A stretch of DNA of 64,000 nucleotides from Agrobacterium sp. a22-2 (GCF_012276985.1 NZ_JAAXMM010000010.1:62001-126000), one strand, 5' to 3'; positions 43,506 to 52,719 are shown, numbered from the stretch's first letter. A program made the numbers and translations. Notes: generated from the letters alone by a model not told the origin.

Positions 43506-45002
43506 TCAGTGCTCCTCGTAGGCCGTGAAGCTCGGATCGGCCAGATCGGCAAAGCGGGTGAACTCGGACTGGAAGGCGAGCTTGACCGTGCCGGTCGGCC
43601 CGTGGCGCTGCTTGGCGATGATCACGTCGGCGGTGCCCTTCACCTTGTCCATCAGCGCTTCCCATTCCGGATATTTCGGATCGGAGAGATCGCGCGGCTC
43701 GGCGTTCTTCACATAGTATTCCTCGCGGAACACGAACAGCACCACGTCGGCGTCCTGCTCGATCGAGCCGGATTCGCGAAGGTCGGAGAGCTGCGGGCGC
43801 TTGTCGTCGCGGCTTTCCACCTGACGCGACAGCTGCGACAGCGCGATGATCGGCACGTTCAGTTCCTTGCCGAGCGCCTTCAGGCCCGTGGTGATCTGGG
43901 TGATTTCCTGCACGCGGTTTTCGCCCGACTTGCCGGAACCAGTCATCAGCTGGATATAGTCGACGACGAGGCAATCGAGGCCGCGCTGGCGCTTCAGGCG
44001 ACGGGCCCGCGCCGACAGCTGGGCGATCGAGATACCACCGGTCTGGTCGATGAACAGCGGCACTTTCTGCATCATCTGGCTGCAGGCCACCAGTTTTTCG
44101 AAATCGGCCTCGGTGATGTCGCCGCGGCGGATTTTCGACGAAGAGACTTCGGTCTGCTCGGAAATGATACGGGTGGCCAGCTGTTCGGACGACATTTCGA
44201 GCGAATAGAAGCCGACGACGCCGCCGTTCTTGGCCTTGAACGAGCCGTCCGGCTGCACCTCCGGCTCGTAGGATGCAGCGATGTTATAGGCGATATTCGT
44301 GGCAAGCGAGGTCTTGCCCATGCCGGGACGTCCGGCCAGTACGATCAAGTCGGAGCGCTGCAAGCCGCCCATCTTGCTGTCGAGCGACATGATGCCGGTC
44401 GAAATGCCGGAGAGATGGCCGTCGCGCTCGAAGGCAGCGCCCGCCATGTCGATCGCCAGCGCCACGGCATCGTTGAACGACTGGAAGCCGCCGTCATAGC
44501 GGCCGTTTTCGGCCAGTTCGAACAGGCGGCGTTCGGTATCTTCGATCTGCGTCTGCGGCGGCATGTCGAGTGGCGCGTCATAGGCGATGTTGACGACGTC
44601 CTCACCGATGGTGATCAGCGCGCGGCGCAGCGCCAGGTCGTAGATCGCCCGGCCGTAGTCCTCGGCATTGATGATCGAGACCGCTTCGGAAGCCAATCGC
44701 GCCAGATACTGGGCCACGGTCAGGTCGCCGACCTTGTCGTCGGCGGCAAGGAAGGTCTTGATCGTCACCGGATTGGCCGTCTTGCCCATGCGGATGATTT
44801 CCGACGCCACTTCGAAGATCTTGCGATGCAGCGGCTCGTAGAGATGAACGGGCTTCAGGAAGTCGGACACCCGGTAATAGGCGTCGTTATTGACCAGGAT
44901 GGCGCCGAGCAGGGCCTGTTCCGCCTCGATATTGTTCGGGGCTTCGCGATAATGCGGCTCGGCCGGCTGGATGGGGGCGATCTTGCGCGCAGCGTCGTTC
45001 AT
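43506..45002 (-). CDS. dnaB: Replicative DNA helicase DnaB
   Basis: DnaB unwinds DNA at the replication fork as a hexamer. The 498-residue protein has the N-terminal helical domain (DnaB_N, about 20-120), a linker, and a RecA-like ATPase domain with Walker A (LAGRPGMGKTSLA) and the conserved RLKRQRGLDCLVVDYIQLM. Length and order are normal. It lies downstream of rplI, separated by a terminator and 265 bp, so it has its own promoter. Confidence 0.95.
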   Translation of the reverse strand: MNDAARKIAPIQPAEPHYREAPNNIEAEQALLGAILVNNDAYYRVSDFLKPVHLYEPLHRKIFEVASEIIRMGKTANPVTIKTFLAADDKVGDLTVAQYLARLASEAVSIINAEDYGRAIYDLALRRALITIGEDVVNIAYDAPLDMPPQTQIEDTERRLFELAENGRYDGGFQSFNDAVALAIDMAGAAFERDGHLSGISTGIMSLDSKMGGLQRSDLIVLAGRPGMGKTSLATNIAYNIAASYEPEVQPDGSFKAKNGGVVGFYSLEMSSEQLATRIISEQTEVSSSKIRRGDITEADFEKLVACSQMMQKVPLFIDQTGGISIAQLSARARRLKRQRGLDCLVVDYIQLMTGSGKSGENRVQEITQITTGLKALGKELNVPIIALSQLSRQVESRDDKRPQLSDLRESGSIEQDADVVLFVFREEYYVKNAEPRDLSDPKYPEWEALMDKVKGTADVIIAKQRHGPTGTVKLAFQSEFTRFADLADPSFTAYEEH

Positions 45003-45210
45003 CTGGTTCTATCCGTCATTCTTTTTTGGGCTTGAACCGCCACCATAGCCCAGACGATCGGCCATTGCGCGGTCCTTGCGTCGCTTCGTGGCATACCCAC
45101 AGTGATTCACAGGCTGTCCCGGCCATAACGCAAAAATCGGGCATTTCTCAAGGAATTCGATTGACAGTGACAACTGGCGAATCGGCCTTTTCCATTATAC
45201 CCCGCCACAA

Positions 45211-45240
45211 ACGAAAACGCCCGGATTGCTCCGGGCGTTT
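45211..45240 (-). terminator. Terminator of the rpsF-rplI operon
   Basis: A perfect 11-bp stem, AAACGCCCGGA and TCCGGGCGTTT, around a TTGC loop is followed on the minus strand by TTTTCGTTT. It lies 27 bp after the rplI stop. The remaining 200 bp to the dnaB start have no gene and no further structure I can identify. Confidence 0.85.
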
Positions 45241-45267
45241 CGTATTCCAGCCGTGTGGCGATAAGGC

Positions 45268-45843
45268 TTATTCGTCGTCGCCGTCGCGGTCGGCTTCCGG
45301 ATCGAAGAAGTCTTCCGGACGCAGCGCGTCTTCGTCGATGCCGTAGATGGCGTCGGCCGAGGTCAGGCTTTCGCCCTTGGTCTGGCGTTCCGCTTCTTCA
45401 GCCGAACGGGCAACGTTCAGTTCCACCGAGATTTCGACTTCTGCATGCAGGTGCAGAACGACCTTGTGCAGGCCGATGGTCTTGATCGGGGTGTTGAGGT
45501 CGACCTGGTTGCGGCCGATGGTGAAGCCTTCGGCGCCGAGGATTTCGACGATGTCGCGGGCAGCAACGGAACCGTAGAGCTGGCCGGTTTCGCCGGCCGA
45601 ACGCACGACGATGAAGGACTTGCCGTCCAGCACGTCGGCAACGGTCTGGGCTTCGCTCTTGCGCTCCAGGTTGCGGGCTTCCAGGGTGGAGCGCTCGGCC
45701 TCAAAACGGGCCTTGTTGGCGGCGTTGGCGCGCAGCGCCTTGCCGAGCGGCAGCAGGTAGTTACGGGCAAAGCCGTCGCGAACCTTGACGGTTTCGCCCA
45801 TCTGGCCGAGCTTGGAGATGCGTTCGAGAAGAATGACGTTCAT
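45268..45843 (-). CDS. rplI: 50S ribosomal protein L9
   Basis: L9 spans the ribosome stalk base. The 191-residue protein opens with [30 protein letters not shown], the L9 signature (G-x2-G-x4-V-x2-G-FARNYL). Compared with E. coli (149 residues) the C-terminus has an acidic extension (about 160-191, ending in D/E-rich residues), which is usual in rhizobia. It is the last gene of the rpsF-rpsR-DUF2232-rplI operon. Confidence 0.96.
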   Translation of the reverse strand: MNVILLERISKLGQMGETVKVRDGFARNYLLPLGKALRANAANKARFEAERSTLEARNLERKSEAQTVADVLDGKSFIVVRSAGETGQLYGSVAARDIVEILGAEGFTIGRNQVDLNTPIKTIGLHKVVLHLHAEVEISVELNVARSAEEAERQTKGESLTSADAIYGIDEDALRPEDFFDPEADRDGDDE

Positions 45844-45867
45844 GATCTTGGATTCCTTTCTTGAGTC

Positions 45868-46848
45868 TTAGTCAGGTGTGTTGGTCTTGTCAGTCGTTTC
45901 GGCCTTGTGGGCCGGTGTCAGTGCCACGGCCCGGCGGGTGTCGATGAGCCCGAGAACCAGGATGAAGATGACCGGCAGCAGCATCAGCGCTGCCAGGTAG
46001 CAAAGGATCAGGACCGGCAGACGCCAGTCCTTGCCGCGGGTACGCAGATGCAGCGACGCGAAGCCGGCCAGCAGAAAACCGGCACCGAACGTGCCGCAGA
46101 TCGTAGCACCCAGCATGGCCGGCACGCCGCCGACGAAGCAGGCGAGAATGCCGGCGAGAAAGACGAAGGGGGCATTACGGTTCATGCGCAGTGCCGAGGG
46201 AATATCCTCGCGCGGCCTGAGCGCATGGCCCGACATGTTGACGACGCGGGTCGCGATATAATAGGCGGCAAACAGCATCAGCACCCACATGCCGCCCTGC
46301 ACGATCGGCAGGGTCAGCACCATCAGGCTCTTGATACGGTCGAGATCGGCCGGTGTCGGCGCAAGCGTCGGATCCTGGGTACTGAGCGAGGCGGCCAGAA
46401 GATCGACCATCTGGCCGGTGAGTTCCGGGCCGTAGCCAATCGTCACACCCAGTACGATCACCGAAACGCTGACCAGGCCGCACAGATGCAGCAGGATATC
46501 GGACAGCGGATACCAGGCGACCAGATGATCCGGCCCGCCGAGTTCGGAAGCCGGGCGCGCCAGATTGGCGAGATGGCTCAGCCAGCCGGCCGGTATCAGG
46601 GTGAAGATCGCCATGGCGAAGGCAAACATCGGCGACACCGCTAGGGTGCCGATCACCGCCGCGGTGACGATCGCCGCAATCGCTGCCAGGTTACCCCAGC
46701 GCAGGCCGACGATCAGAACGGGCAGGGCGGATGCCGCATAGAGAATGGACGAAAAAGACGGCTGCGCGCTCGCGCCGAGCACCAGAAGTGCGGCGGTAAT
46801 GCCGGCAAGCATGCCGGTCAGCAGCAATTTTGTATCCAAAGATTTCAC
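45868..46848 (-). CDS. DUF2232 membrane protein
   Basis: The 326-residue protein has about eight membrane segments and belongs to the DUF2232 family, found in ribosomal operons of alphaproteobacteria and related to YybS. The function is unknown. The C-terminal 20 residues are charged. It sits between rpsR and rplI, 169 bp after rpsR and 24 bp before rplI. Confidence 0.8.
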   Translation of the reverse strand: MKSLDTKLLLTGMLAGITAALLVLGASAQPSFSSILYAASALPVLIVGLRWGNLAAIAAIVTAAVIGTLAVSPMFAFAMAIFTLIPAGWLSHLANLARPASELGGPDHLVAWYPLSDILLHLCGLVSVSVIVLGVTIGYGPELTGQMVDLLAASLSTQDPTLAPTPADLDRIKSLMVLTLPIVQGGMWVLMLFAAYYIATRVVNMSGHALRPREDIPSALRMNRNAPFVFLAGILACFVGGVPAMLGATICGTFGAGFLLAGFASLHLRTRGKDWRLPVLILCYLAALMLLPVIFILVLGLIDTRRAVALTPAHKAETTDKTNTPD

Positions 46849-46970
46849 GGCGTCGCTGTCCTGCCAATCAAGCAGTTAGAGGATGTTCCGGGCATCTGCC
46901 CTTGGTGGAACCACTCCCCAACATGGGATTTTCCAAAAACTCCGATCCACGCCCAACGCGGAAGGAAGAT

Positions 46971-47003
46971 CTGTCCCGTGGGCTTAGAAAGCCTGCGGGA
47001 CAG
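46971..47003 (-). terminator. Hairpin after rpsR, possible attenuator
   Basis: CTGTCCCG and CGGGACAG (8 bp, perfect) enclose an inner GGGCTT/AGCC stem. The structure lies 14 bp after the rpsR stop on the minus strand, but no T run follows, so it is more likely an mRNA-stabilising hairpin or partial attenuator than a full terminator. The remaining 120 bp to the DUF2232 start hold nothing else I can name. Confidence 0.4.
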
Positions 47004-47017
47004 GGAGTGTCAGAAGT

Positions 47018-47266
47018 TTAGGCCAGCACGTAGGGCAGCAGGCCGAGGAAGCGGGCGCGCTTGATGGCCTGGGCCAGTTCGCGCTGCTTCTTCTGGCTTA
47101 CAGCCGTGATGCGGGACGGAACGATCTTGCCGCGCTCGGAAATGTAGCGCTGCAGAAGACGAACGTCCTTGTAGTCGATCTTCGGAGCGTTGGCGCCGGA
47201 GAAGGGGCAGGTCTTGCGACGACGGTGGAACGGACGACGTGCCTGGGAGGAAGATGCATCAGCCAT
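47018..47266 (-). CDS. rpsR: 30S ribosomal protein S18
   Basis: The 82-residue protein has the S18 core ([51 protein letters not shown]). It pairs with S6 on 16S rRNA helix 22. It lies 12 bp after rpsF on the minus strand, and the two are translationally linked in most bacteria. Confidence 0.96.
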   Translation of the reverse strand: MADASSSQARRPFHRRRKTCPFSGANAPKIDYKDVRLLQRYISERGKIVPSRITAVSQKKQRELAQAIKRARFLGLLPYVLA

Positions 47267-47278
47267 GGTCAGTTCTCC

Positions 47279-47749
47279 TTACACGCGGTCTTCGCGCGGA
47301 CGGCGCGGACGGTCTTCAAAGCCACCTTCGCGGGGTGCACGGTCCGGACGCGGACCACGGTCGCCGAAGCCACCTTCGCGGCGCGGGCCACGGTCGTCGC
47401 CATCGCGGCGCGGACGGTCGTCGCGGTCGCGCTTCTGCATCATGGCAGACGGGCCTTCTTCGTGGGCTTCCACGGCGATGGTCATGTAACGAAGAATGTC
47501 TTCGTTGATGCGCATCTGGCGTTCCATTTCGTGGATCGCTGCACCCGGAGCTTCGATGTCCATCAGGGCGTAGTGTGCCTTGCGGTTCTTCTTGATGCGA
47601 TAGGTCAGGGACTTCAAGCCCCAGTTTTCTACGCGCCCGACCTTGCCGCCATTCGCTTCGATAACACCCTTGTACTGTTCGACGAGGGCATCAACCTGCT
47701 GTGCGGACATATCCTGCCGGGCAAGGAATACATGTTCGTAAAGAGCCAT
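47279..47749 (-). CDS. rpsF: 30S ribosomal protein S6
   Basis: From ATG 47749 the product is 156 residues. The S6 fold occupies about 1-100 ([14 protein letters not shown]... [16 protein letters not shown]). A tail of about 50 residues is rich in Arg, Asp, Gly and Pro with repeated REGGF units; longer tails of this kind are normal in rhizobia and may bind RNA. An in-frame start 33 nt upstream is less likely. It is the first gene of the operon, with a long leader of about 215 nt. Confidence 0.95.
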   Translation of the reverse strand: MALYEHVFLARQDMSAQQVDALVEQYKGVIEANGGKVGRVENWGLKSLTYRIKKNRKAHYALMDIEAPGAAIHEMERQMRINEDILRYMTIAVEAHEEGPSAMMQKRDRDDRPRRDGDDRGPRREGGFGDRGPRPDRAPREGGFEDRPRRPREDRV

Positions 47750-47876
47750 TGTAAGCTTTGCCTTTCTTGCGGTTGTCATCACCCGGACAAGGCGCTAAGC
47801 CTCAACGACTGCTCCTGAATGGGAAAACCCAAGGCAAGAAAAGCGTATGATCGAGACGGTCGAGAGCGGAGACACG

Positions 47877-47930
47877 GGAGGCCGGAAAACCCTGCGGTTC
47901 CTGCGGCTCCCTTACGAGAGCCGGCCCTCC
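47877..47930 (-). promoter_or_regulatory. Candidate S6:S18 leader structure in rpsF mRNA
   Basis: In the minus-strand leader, GGAGGGCCGG (47921-47930) can pair with CCGGCCTCC (47877-47885) with one bulge. The pairing encloses a hairpin (GGCTCTCGTAAGGGAGCC) and the sequence CCGCAGGAACCGCAGG with exposed CCG. In other bacteria S6 and S18 bind an rpsF leader that mimics 16S rRNA helix 22 with an unpaired CCG, and this region is a plausible version. It is an inference from pairing only. Confidence 0.35.
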
Positions 47931-47973
47931 GTTCAGCCACCAGCCATAAGACCGGGTGTTGTGAACAGCCGCG

Positions 47974-48001
47974 CTTATACGCATTTTTGACGGGATGGCA
48001 A
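47974..48001 (-). promoter_or_regulatory. Promoter of the rpsF operon
   Basis: On the minus strand TTGCCA (48001-47996) and TATAAG (47979-47974) are separated by 16 bp. The start of transcription would be near 47967, giving a leader of about 215 nt that contains the structure at 47877-47930. The remaining bases of the 331-bp gap between rpsF and the repeat-protein gene (47750-48080) show nothing else. Confidence 0.5.
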
Positions 48002-48080
48002 GGGGCAGGGGTGTAATCCCTTGGGCAATCGGCGGATTGATGCCCGATCGGGCCTGACGTTATCGCCCTGCCACTCGCAA

Positions 48081-49013
48081 TCAGCGGATCGACAGCGCGT
48101 AGGCGCCCTGATCCATGGTGAATTCATAGGCCGGCGTGTCGCCGTCAAGGGTGCCCTCGTCGAAATTGACGGTGATCTTGTCGTCCGACCCGTTGATCAG
48201 GATCGACAGGCTGTTGCCGGAGACGGCGATCGTCATGTCGTCGGGGCTGTAGCCCTCAGTGCCGGCAAAGCGGATCGACAGGGGACCATTGGTGTTGACC
48301 GTGTCCATGCCGTCGCCGCGGGCAAAGGCATATTCGGCCTCACCGCCGTCGGTCTGGTTACCAGTATTGTTGAAAGTCACCGTGTCATTGCCGGTGCCGC
48401 CGGCGGCAAAGATCCGGGATCCCTCGAGGTAGAGCGTGTCGTCGCCGTCGCCGCCATCGACGCCGAGAATGGCGTCAGCCGAGATCTTGATCGTGTCCTT
48501 TCCGTCGCCGCCGGAGATGTTCATGGCGAGCTTGCCGGACATCTGCACCGTGTCGTCGCCGGCACCCGCTGTAATGTCGGACACAAAACCCGAGGCGATG
48601 TTGAGCGTATCATTGCCGTCGCCGCTGTCGATGCCGGCCACCGCCGCCGTCTTCACGGTCAGCGTATCGTCGCCGGCCGCCGTCGAGACATTGTAGACGG
48701 CGCGGCCGGTCAGCGTCAGCGTATCGTCACCCTCGGTGCCGGTGGCGCCGGTGATGTAGCCGAGATTTTCCTCGACGCTGGCCGTATTTGCGTCACCACT
48801 GTCGCCAAGCGCCAGGATTTCGATGATGCGCGACAGGGCGCGCTCGGCAGCGCCATCGTTCCAGGAGCGTTCGTCGGAAGCGCCGGAGAGGGGGCGAAAG
48901 CCGTTCAGGCTGCCCGAATTGCCGGCGTTGTTCGTGGCAGTGTTTCCGGAAAACAGCTGCGTCGCATAGGAAACGGCATTGGCGCTGCGATAGAATGCGT
49001 TGATGGCGGCCAT
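48081..49013 (-). CDS. Beta-roll-like repeat protein with GxGxDT motifs
   Basis: From ATG 49013 the product is 310 residues. An N-terminal 80 residues (MAAINAFYRSANAVSYATQLF...) show no known domain. Seven copies of a 19-residue unit with GxGxDTL/V/I follow (about residues 90-215), for example SGDGNDTL, AGAGDDTV, GGDGKDTI and GGDGDDTL. RTX nonapeptides (GGxGxDxLx) recur every 9 residues; here every other unit is degenerate. The C-terminal about 90 residues (DGMDTVNTNGPLSIRF... DQGAYALSIR) resemble the end of RTX proteins. Calcium binding and secretion by a type I system are likely. No ABC exporter genes are adjacent. Confidence 0.75.
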   Translation of the reverse strand: MAAINAFYRSANAVSYATQLFSGNTATNNAGNSGSLNGFRPLSGASDERSWNDGAAERALSRIIEILALGDSGDANTASVEENLGYITGATGTEGDDTLTLTGRAVYNVSTAAGDDTLTVKTAAVAGIDSGDGNDTLNIASGFVSDITAGAGDDTVQMSGKLAMNISGGDGKDTIKISADAILGVDGGDGDDTLYLEGSRIFAAGGTGNDTVTFNNTGNQTDGGEAEYAFARGDGMDTVNTNGPLSIRFAGTEGYSPDDMTIAVSGNSLSILINGSDDKITVNFDEGTLDGDTPAYEFTMDQGAYALSIR

Positions 49014-49225
49014 GAGACGCTGAGCTTTCCATGTGCCGGGGCAGGGCGCTGATCGCCACCCCTGGCTCTTGTCTCCGCCATCATACCGGAGATTGATTAC
49101 CTCATGCTTAAACACGGGCCGCGGGTCAACGCGAGCGATAACCCGATCCTCGGTAAGCAAACAGTAAACGGAAGCGCGTCAAGATCACCCGGGGCAGAGG
49201 CTCCGGGCGATGGGTGTGTCAAGGA

Positions 49226-50269
49226 TCAGATCGGCATCGGGTAGGTGCGATGGATCTTGGCGATCTCTTTCAGCATGTCGGGCGTCAGCGTGATGTCGGC
49301 GGCCGCGATGTCGGTTTTCAGCTGCGCCATGCTGGTGGCGCCGATGATCACCGAGGCCATGAACGGCCGGGTCAGGCAGAAGGCGATCGCCAGCGCCGAG
49401 GGATCGAAGCCATGCTTGGCGGCCATGTCGAGATAGGCCTTGGTGGCCGGTTCCTGCAGCGGCTGCAGCCGTCCGCCGATATCACTGTTGATCGAGCCGC
49501 GCGAACCGACCGGCCGGGCACCGCCCTGATATTTGCCGCTCAGGATGCCGCCGGCCAGCGGCGAATAGGCCAAAAGCCCGATAGTCTCGTGGTGCGACAG
49601 CTCGGCCATGTCGAGATCGTACGCGCGGTAGAGCAGGTTATATTCGTTCTGCACGGTGGCGACGCGCGGCAGGCCCTTCGCCTCGGCGATCGACAGGTAT
49701 TTCTGCGTACCCCAGGCAGTCTCGTTGGAGAGCCCGATGGCGCGGATCTTGCCGGCCTTGACGCAGTCGCCAAGCGCTTCCAGCTTTTCGGTAATGTCGG
49801 CCAGCGCCTGGGCGCGGTCCTGCGTCGAGGGGTCGTAGTTCCAGACCTGGCGGAAATGATAATGGCCGCGGTTCGGCCAGTGGATCTGGTAGAGGTCGAT
49901 ATAATCGGTCTTGAGCCGCTGCAGGCTGGAATCGACCGCCTCGCGCACGGCGGCAGCGGTAATCGGCGCGCCGCCGCGAATATAGGGTCGGCCGGCACCG
50001 GCCACCTTTGTGGCAAGCACCACCTGGTCGCGCTTGCCTGATTTGGCAAACCAGTTGCCGATCATCCGCTCGGTATCGGCATAGGTCTCGGGCGACAAAG
50101 GCGTGGTCGGGTAGAGTTCGGCGGTGTCGAAGAAGTTGACGCCGTTGTCCAGCGCATAGTCCATCTGCTCGAAAGCCTCTGCCTCGCTGTTCTGCGAGCC
50201 CCATGTCATGGTGCCAAGGCAGATTTCCGACACGGAAATGTCGGTGCGGCCCAGTGTGTTGTATTTCAT
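49226..50269 (-). CDS. Aldo/keto reductase
   Basis: The 347-residue protein is a (beta/alpha)8 NADPH-dependent reductase of the Tas/YghZ subgroup. It starts MKYNTLGRTDISVSEICLGTM and contains the catalytic set D-Y-K-H in NFFDTAELYP (Asp, Tyr), VLATKVAG (Lys) and IDLYQIHWPN (His). The substrate is unknown. It lies 212 bp upstream of the repeat-protein gene with no clear link. Confidence 0.88.
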   Translation of the reverse strand: MKYNTLGRTDISVSEICLGTMTWGSQNSEAEAFEQMDYALDNGVNFFDTAELYPTTPLSPETYADTERMIGNWFAKSGKRDQVVLATKVAGAGRPYIRGGAPITAAAVREAVDSSLQRLKTDYIDLYQIHWPNRGHYHFRQVWNYDPSTQDRAQALADITEKLEALGDCVKAGKIRAIGLSNETAWGTQKYLSIAEAKGLPRVATVQNEYNLLYRAYDLDMAELSHHETIGLLAYSPLAGGILSGKYQGGARPVGSRGSINSDIGGRLQPLQEPATKAYLDMAAKHGFDPSALAIAFCLTRPFMASVIIGATSMAQLKTDIAAADITLTPDMLKEIAKIHRTYPMPI

Positions 50270-50410
50270 GTCGTGGTGACCCCGGTGCTTCTGGAATGCT
50301 CGAACGAGCTGAAAGGGAAGGCGTCAATGTAGAGCGATTTTGACGCACTGCAAGATGGAACGGCCAGGAACATTAGCCGTGGAGCAGCGGCAGCCATAAC
50401 CGCGCCAGAC

Positions 50411-50433
50411 TTGACTCCCACATAAAGAATGTG
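50411..50433 (+). promoter_or_regulatory. Possible fabD promoter element with inverted repeat
   Basis: A -35-like TTGACT (50411-50416) is followed by the inverted repeat CACAT-AAAGA-ATGTG (50419-50433). No good -10 follows at the right distance, so this is a weak candidate for a regulated promoter upstream of fabD (start 50471). Confidence 0.25.
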
Positions 50434-50470
50434 AATTGGAACAAGAAAAAGCGTTAGGAAGGATACCTCC

Positions 50471-51415
50471 ATGAGTGTGGCGTTTACATTTCCGGGTCAG
50501 GGCAGCCAGGCCGTCGGTATGGGCAAGGACCTCGCGGATGCCTATCCGGAAGCCCGTGCCGTATTCGACGAAGTCGATGAGGCGCTTGGTCAGACGCTGT
50601 CCGACATCATGTGGAATGGCCCGGAAGAGACCCTGACGCTGACCGCCAATGCCCAGCCGGCGCTGATGACTGTCTCGATTGCTGCCATCCGCGTCATGCA
50701 GGCCCGCGGCCTCAATCTCTCCGCCAAGGTCTCCTATGTCGCCGGTCATTCGCTCGGCGAATATTCGGCGCTGTGTGCTGCCGGCATGTTTTCGCTCGCC
50801 GACACGGCCCGTCTTCTGCGCATTCGCGGCAATGCCATGCAGGCCGCAGTGCCGGTCGGTGCCGGCGCCATGGCCGCGATCATCGGGCTGGAACAGGCCG
50901 ATGTTCAGGCCGTCTGTTCTGAGGCCGCTGCGATCGGCCCCTGCCAGATCGCCAATGACAATGGCGGCGGCCAGATCGTCATCTCCGGCGGCAGGGAGGC
51001 TGTCGAAAAGGCAGCCGCACTTGCCACCGAGCGCGGCGCCAAGCGCGCCATCATGCTGCCGGTCTCGGCCCCCTTCCATTCGGCGCTGATGGCGCCGGCC
51101 GCCGATGCCATGCGCGACGCGCTGGCCGATGTGGCGAAAAGCAATCCGGTCGTGCCAGTCATCGCCAATGTCCGTGCAGCCCCCGTCAGCGATGCCGACG
51201 AGATTGCCGCCCTGCTGGTCGAGCAGGTCACCGGCCAGGTGCGTTGGCGCGAAACGGTGGAATGGTTTGCCGCCAACGGCGTTTCGACGGTATATGAAGT
51301 GGGCGCTGGCAAGGTGCTGACTGGGCTCGCCCGGCGGATCGACAAGACGATCACGGGTGTCGCCGTCAACTCGCCGGCCGATATCGATGCAGCGCTTGCC
51401 GCCCTGCTGGGCTGA
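50471..51415 (+). CDS. fabD: Malonyl-CoA-ACP transacylase
   Basis: FabD loads malonyl groups onto ACP for fatty acid synthesis. The 314-residue protein has the nucleophile Ser94 in GHSLGEYSAL, and a catalytic His in SAPFHSALMAPA. Ribosome binding site GGAAGGA precedes the ATG. It heads the fabD-fabG-acpP-fabF cluster, with fabG 36 bp downstream. Confidence 0.95.
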   Translation: MSVAFTFPGQGSQAVGMGKDLADAYPEARAVFDEVDEALGQTLSDIMWNGPEETLTLTANAQPALMTVSIAAIRVMQARGLNLSAKVSYVAGHSLGEYSALCAAGMFSLADTARLLRIRGNAMQAAVPVGAGAMAAIIGLEQADVQAVCSEAAAIGPCQIANDNGGGQIVISGGREAVEKAAALATERGAKRAIMLPVSAPFHSALMAPAADAMRDALADVAKSNPVVPVIANVRAAPVSDADEIAALLVEQVTGQVRWRETVEWFAANGVSTVYEVGAGKVLTGLARRIDKTITGVAVNSPADIDAALAALLG

Positions 51416-51451
51416 TCCAAACCTCAAGATTTGAAAACAGGGAATGAGTTC

Positions 51452-52189
51452 ATGTTCGATTTAACCGGCCGCAAGGCGCTCGTCACCGGGGCAACCGGCG
51501 GCATCGGCGAAGAGATCGCCCGCATGCTGCACGCTCGCGGTGCCACCGTCGGCCTGCATGGAACGCGGGTCGAGAAGCTGGAGGCGCTGGCCGCCGAACT
51601 CGGTGACCGCACGCAGATCTTCCCGGCCAATCTGGCCGATCGCGACGAGGTCAAGGCGCTGGGCGAAAAGGCCGAGGCCGATCTTCAGGGCGTCGATATC
51701 CTGGTCAACAATGCCGGCATCACCAAGGACGGCCTGTTCGTCCGCATGAGCGATGCCGACTGGGACGCGGTCCTCGAAGTCAATCTCACCGCGACCTTCA
51801 GGCTGACCCGCGAGCTGACCCATCCGATGATGCGCCGCCGCTATGGCCGCATCATCAACATCACCTCGATCGTCGGCGTCACCGGCAATCCGGGCCAGGC
51901 GAACTATTGCGCCTCCAAGGCCGGCATGATCGGCTTTTCCAAGTCGCTGGCCCAGGAGATCGCCACCCGCAACGTCACCGTCAATTGCGTGGCACCGGGT
52001 TTCATCGAAAGTGCGATGACCGGAAAGCTCAACGACAAGCAGAAGGAGGGCATTATGGGTGCCATCCCGATGAAGCGCATGGGCACCGGTGCTGAAGTCG
52101 CGTCGGCTGTTCTTTATCTCGCCTCCTCCGAGGCGGGCTACATGACCGGACAGACATTGCACGTCAACGGCGGCATGGCGATGATCTGA
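51452..52189 (+). CDS. fabG: 3-oxoacyl-ACP reductase
   Basis: The 245-residue short-chain reductase has the nucleotide-binding TGATGGIG and the S-Y-K catalytic set in NITSIVGVTGNPGQANYCASK. It reduces 3-oxoacyl-ACP with NADPH. ATG 51452 gives the family N-terminus MFDLTGRKAL and follows AGGGAATGAG. Co-directional with fabD upstream and acpP downstream (276 bp later). Confidence 0.95.
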   Translation: MFDLTGRKALVTGATGGIGEEIARMLHARGATVGLHGTRVEKLEALAAELGDRTQIFPANLADRDEVKALGEKAEADLQGVDILVNNAGITKDGLFVRMSDADWDAVLEVNLTATFRLTRELTHPMMRRRYGRIINITSIVGVTGNPGQANYCASKAGMIGFSKSLAQEIATRNVTVNCVAPGFIESAMTGKLNDKQKEGIMGAIPMKRMGTGAEVASAVLYLASSEAGYMTGQTLHVNGGMAMI

Positions 52190-52323
52190 TTTACCCGCCA
52201 TCCGCCCCCGCAATTGAATGCGGAGCAAGGGGAGGGTGGCGATTTTCAGGCTTTCCGGCGGGCCTAAACCATGTTAATCGGGCCTTGACTGTGAACAGTC
52301 GTCCCGAAAATGACAGGCGACGG

Positions 52324-52352
52324 TTGTGCTTGTGCACACGACGTAACTATGT
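52324..52352 (+). promoter_or_regulatory. Candidate promoter of acpP
   Basis: TTGTGC (52324-52329) and CTATGT (52347-52352) are separated by 17 bp, 114 bp upstream of the acpP ATG. The -10 is close to the alphaproteobacterial form. A separate promoter here would explain the high ACP level relative to neighbouring enzymes. The rest of the 276-bp gap holds a weak hairpin just after fabG and no gene. Confidence 0.4.
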
Positions 52353-52465
52353 AGACCGGGTTGAACGGGATTGCCGGCGGAACCGATGACATGCGGATCG
52401 CCGGCTTAAGACAGGGTAGGGCGCCATCGAGGCACCCTTATATTGAAAAGGTCGAGGAAACCGAC

Positions 52466-52702
52466 ATGAGCGATATCGCAGAACGCGTAAAGAAAATTGT
52501 TATTGACCATCTCGGCGTTGACGCTGAAAAAGTCGTCGAAGGCGCCAGCTTTATCGACGATCTGGGTGCGGACTCGCTCGACACGGTCGAATTGGTCATG
52601 GCCTTCGAAGAAGAATTCGGCGTTGAAATTCCTGACGATGCTGCCGATTCCATTCTGACGGTTGGCGATGCCGTGAAGTTCATCGAAAAGGCCCAGCCCT
52701 GA
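52466..52702 (+). CDS. acpP: Acyl carrier protein
   Basis: The 78-residue protein is strongly acidic and carries the DSL motif, S37 in [12 protein letters not shown], which receives 4'-phosphopantetheine from AcpS. The start ATG 52466 follows GAGGA with a spacing of about 6. An extended frame from 52361 is rejected because of its unlike composition. A terminator follows, so this is probably a monocistronic, highly expressed transcript. Confidence 0.97.
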   Translation: MSDIAERVKKIVIDHLGVDAEKVVEGASFIDDLGADSLDTVELVMAFEEEFGVEIPDDAADSILTVGDAVKFIEKAQP

Positions 52703-52719
52703 TCGCTTGAGCATATCGT

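Noticed and set aside
52196-52242. GC-rich hairpin after fabG as a terminator
   Set aside because: The stem CGCCATCC/GGGTGGCG is imperfect and there is no T run.
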